This document shows, piece after piece, positions 27,669 to 29,270 of a DNA stretch of 29,270 bases. The stretch lies in assembly GCA_000969725.1 (NCBI GenBank), contig JXSR01S074540.1; one strand, written 5' to 3'. The notes under the pieces are model-generated. The model was not told where the DNA came from. It did not search any database and saw only the letters and a program-made list of their open reading frames with translations. The position numbers and the translations under genes are program-made. Within the stretch, counting starts at the first letter, position 1. Every line of letters starts with the position of its first letter. Origin of the DNA: Ophiothrix spiculata (lineage: Eukaryota; Echinodermata; Ophiuroidea; Amphilepidida; Ophiotrichidae).

Positions 27669-28275
27669 GATGACGCAGATAGTCACGTAAGTTTATCTTT
27701 TGTTTTCTTTTACTAATTTTTTAAATTAAATTTGTCCAATCTTATCCTAAAACTCGCAAAACAATCGACGTCATCACGCTAAATTAACCAAAAATACCTC
27801 AAATTTCATAGAAACTAAATATTTCGCCCAAATTATAAAATATCTTTCTCGTTTTGATCCAAAGTTAACCAAAAACACGCAAAAATCTAGCAAAACATAA
27901 TCAGTTTTATTCAAATTCTCCCAAAGTGTCCCTAAACGAGATAAATTACCCCAAAATGTTGTAAAAACCCTTAAAGTAGGCTCAAATTGCCCCAAAACTA
28001 AGATTCCTACTTGAAAAACTCCCAGAAACTCGAAATTCCTTCCAAAATTTTCGTAAACCAAATATACACAAAAACACCCAAAATGCCCTACATTATGCCC
28101 CTAATACTCAATTTTCCTCATATATGCAAATAAGGTCACGCCAATCTCATTAATATTCATTATTATGCAAATTAGGACACACCCACCTCATTAATATTCA
28201 GTATTATGCAAATTAGTTCCGCTTACCTCATTAATATTCAAAACCTCCGAAAGCCTATCCCTTACTACTCAGACC

Positions 28276-28492
28276 CAAGCACAGGGAATAAATATATAAA
28301 AAGAAAAAATATCGACATAGGGTAGATATTCTAAAAGACCATTACTGAGATAAGTAAACCAACAGAGAAGACAATCAGGTAAGAATTTTTGTCACAGTAG
28401 GTTTTGAGACACTGGGGGGGGGGGGGGCAGTCAAATATATGTTTGGTGAGAGCGGAGGCTCGAAAAATGAGGAGTCATTGGGTGAGAGTATA
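28276..28492. other. No gene; G14 homopolymer
   Basis: A run of 14 G lies at 28414-28427. Nothing else is recognised. Confidence 0.5.
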
Positions 28493-28658
28493 CAAATACT
28501 ACATGGTTTGAGGGGAAGTACCGCAAAAAAATGTCCCAGATGTGTTGGATGTTCGAGATTTCCTCCCGAGGCGCAGCCGAGGGAGGAAGTCTTGATCATC
28601 CAAAAACCGAGGGACAGTATTTTGCAATACTTCTCTGAAATAAACCATGTTGTATTTG
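28493..28658. mobile_element. 166-bp palindromic MITE
   Basis: CAAATACTACATGGTTT at the left pairs with the complement of CAAATACAACATGGTTT at the right. AAGTACCGCAAAA, TGTCCC, TTGGATG and TTTCCTCCC pair in turn with the right arm. The loop carries GAGGCGCAGCCGAG (28568-28581), the exact complement of the loop motif in the 12571-12705 element. Confidence 0.82.
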
Positions 28659-28892
28659 TTTTACTACACCTTAAAAAACTCAAAATATAACTGTACCGCT
28701 GTACTAATAACTGTTTGGTAATCGATATACATGTATTTCAATGACCAAACAAGTGTACGTTATTAGTTCGTTATTCGTACGTTTCGTGATGTGTGACAGA
28801 GCCTTTTTGATCGGAACAGAATAACGACGTTGCTAAATAGATAATGCACACGTTCATTATGTGAAACTTTAATACGTTATCACACATCATCG

Positions 28893-29191
28893 TACTCTCT
28901 AAATTCCAGAGACTTATTTTTAAGTCTAAATGACTTGTTAAAATGACAAAGCGTTTTTGACATTTGAAATAATAAGTCCGTCAAAAAGAATTATTTCAAA
29001 TAAATCCTGTAGATTGAAAAAAGAATCAACAATTGACTAAGAAAGCAGTTAATAAAATGACGAGAGACTTACGTTTTTAACTAAAAGACTTACTTTCAAA
29101 TCCAAAAATGTTTGTCATTTTAACAAGTCTCCTTAGCTTTAAAAATAAACATATTTTTTAATAATAATTTAAATCTGGAATTTAGAGAGTA
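28893..29191. mobile_element. MITE F with TA target duplication
   Basis: TACTCTCTAAATTCCAGA (28893-28910) and its perfect complement (29174-29191) bound 299 bp; the outer TA pairs fit a TA duplication. GACTTGTTAAAATGACAAA is also inverted inside (28937 and 29114 regions). TTCGTACGTTT just outside on both sides, inverted, suggests a larger host element cut by the window end. Confidence 0.85.
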
Positions 29192-29270
29192 TAAGTCTAA
29201 ACGTACGAAAAACGTACATACAAAAGTTTTGCATACTGAACGTATGCCGAACGGACGCCACCGTATGGAT

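Larger units (their letters stand above)
26387..28269. mobile_element. Polinton/Maverick-like non-autonomous element (1883 bp)
   Basis: The ends are perfect: AGTAGTAAGG at 26387-26396 and CCTTACTACT at 28260-28269. They abut a perfect 6-bp direct repeat CAGACC (26381-26386 and 28270-28275). The inverted repeats run about 200 bp at roughly 80% identity, then diverge but share AATTTAGCGTGAT near 26766 and its complement near 27773. Each repeat contains three ~41-bp minisatellite units. Long TIRs, a 5'-AG terminus and a 6-bp duplication are reported hallmarks of Polintons/Mavericks. A full element would be 15-20 kb with polymerase B and integrase genes; none is seen, so this is at most a deletion derivative. 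The family assignment is inference. Confidence 0.72.

Noticed and set aside
27774-28061. 95-codon minus-strand frame
   Set aside because: It falls in the TTTTGG-rich inner part of the right inverted repeat; the frame is a by-product of that composition.
28375-28690. Opposed open frames of 102 and 83 codons
   Set aside because: They span the G14 run and the 166-bp palindromic MITE and show no protein family.

Overview
This window is eukaryotic genomic DNA, AT-rich and repeat-rich, and probably comes from a marine invertebrate. The reasons are a conserved metazoan gene split by GT-AG introns, many MITE-like transposons, LINE fragments and a 753-base assembly gap. The phylum cannot be settled by eye; a non-vertebrate deuterostome such as an echinoderm or hemichordate is a guess. 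No bacterial features are present.

Positions 1-12967 hold the 3' part of one plus-strand gene, a PINCH (LIMS1/LIMS2, fly steamer duck) orthologue. Ten coding exons total 840 nt with consistent phases. They encode 279 residues: the end of LIM1, all of LIM2-LIM5 and a basic C-terminal tail ending at TAA 12965-12967. The first exon(s), with the start codon and most of LIM1, lie upstream. PINCH is the LIM-only adaptor of the ILK-PINCH-parvin complex at integrin adhesions. One exon's 3' part, with its splice donor, is repeated six times in tandem (6446-7295).

The introns and the roughly 16 kb downstream are dominated by mobile DNA. Seen here are a three-copy MITE with TTAA/TA sites; two hAT-like elements, one with a hairpin array inside it; two-copy MITE families around 10856/16917, 10251/17467 and 14850/19725; two pogo/Tigger-like MITEs; a 73-bp TA-flanked mini-element; a 912-bp foldback hairpin; palindromic elements around 19.0-20.7 kb; and a 1.88-kb element (26387-28269). 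That last element has AGTAGT termini, long inverted repeats containing minisatellites, and a perfect 6-bp target duplication, which are hallmarks of a non-autonomous Polinton/Maverick-like element. Several elements are nested, and related copies serve as empty sites that fix their boundaries.

Downstream of PINCH I recognise no second host gene. Most open frames there are short, fall in repeats, or span the gap. The only genes that work together are the PINCH exons; the rest is a layered record of transposon insertion.
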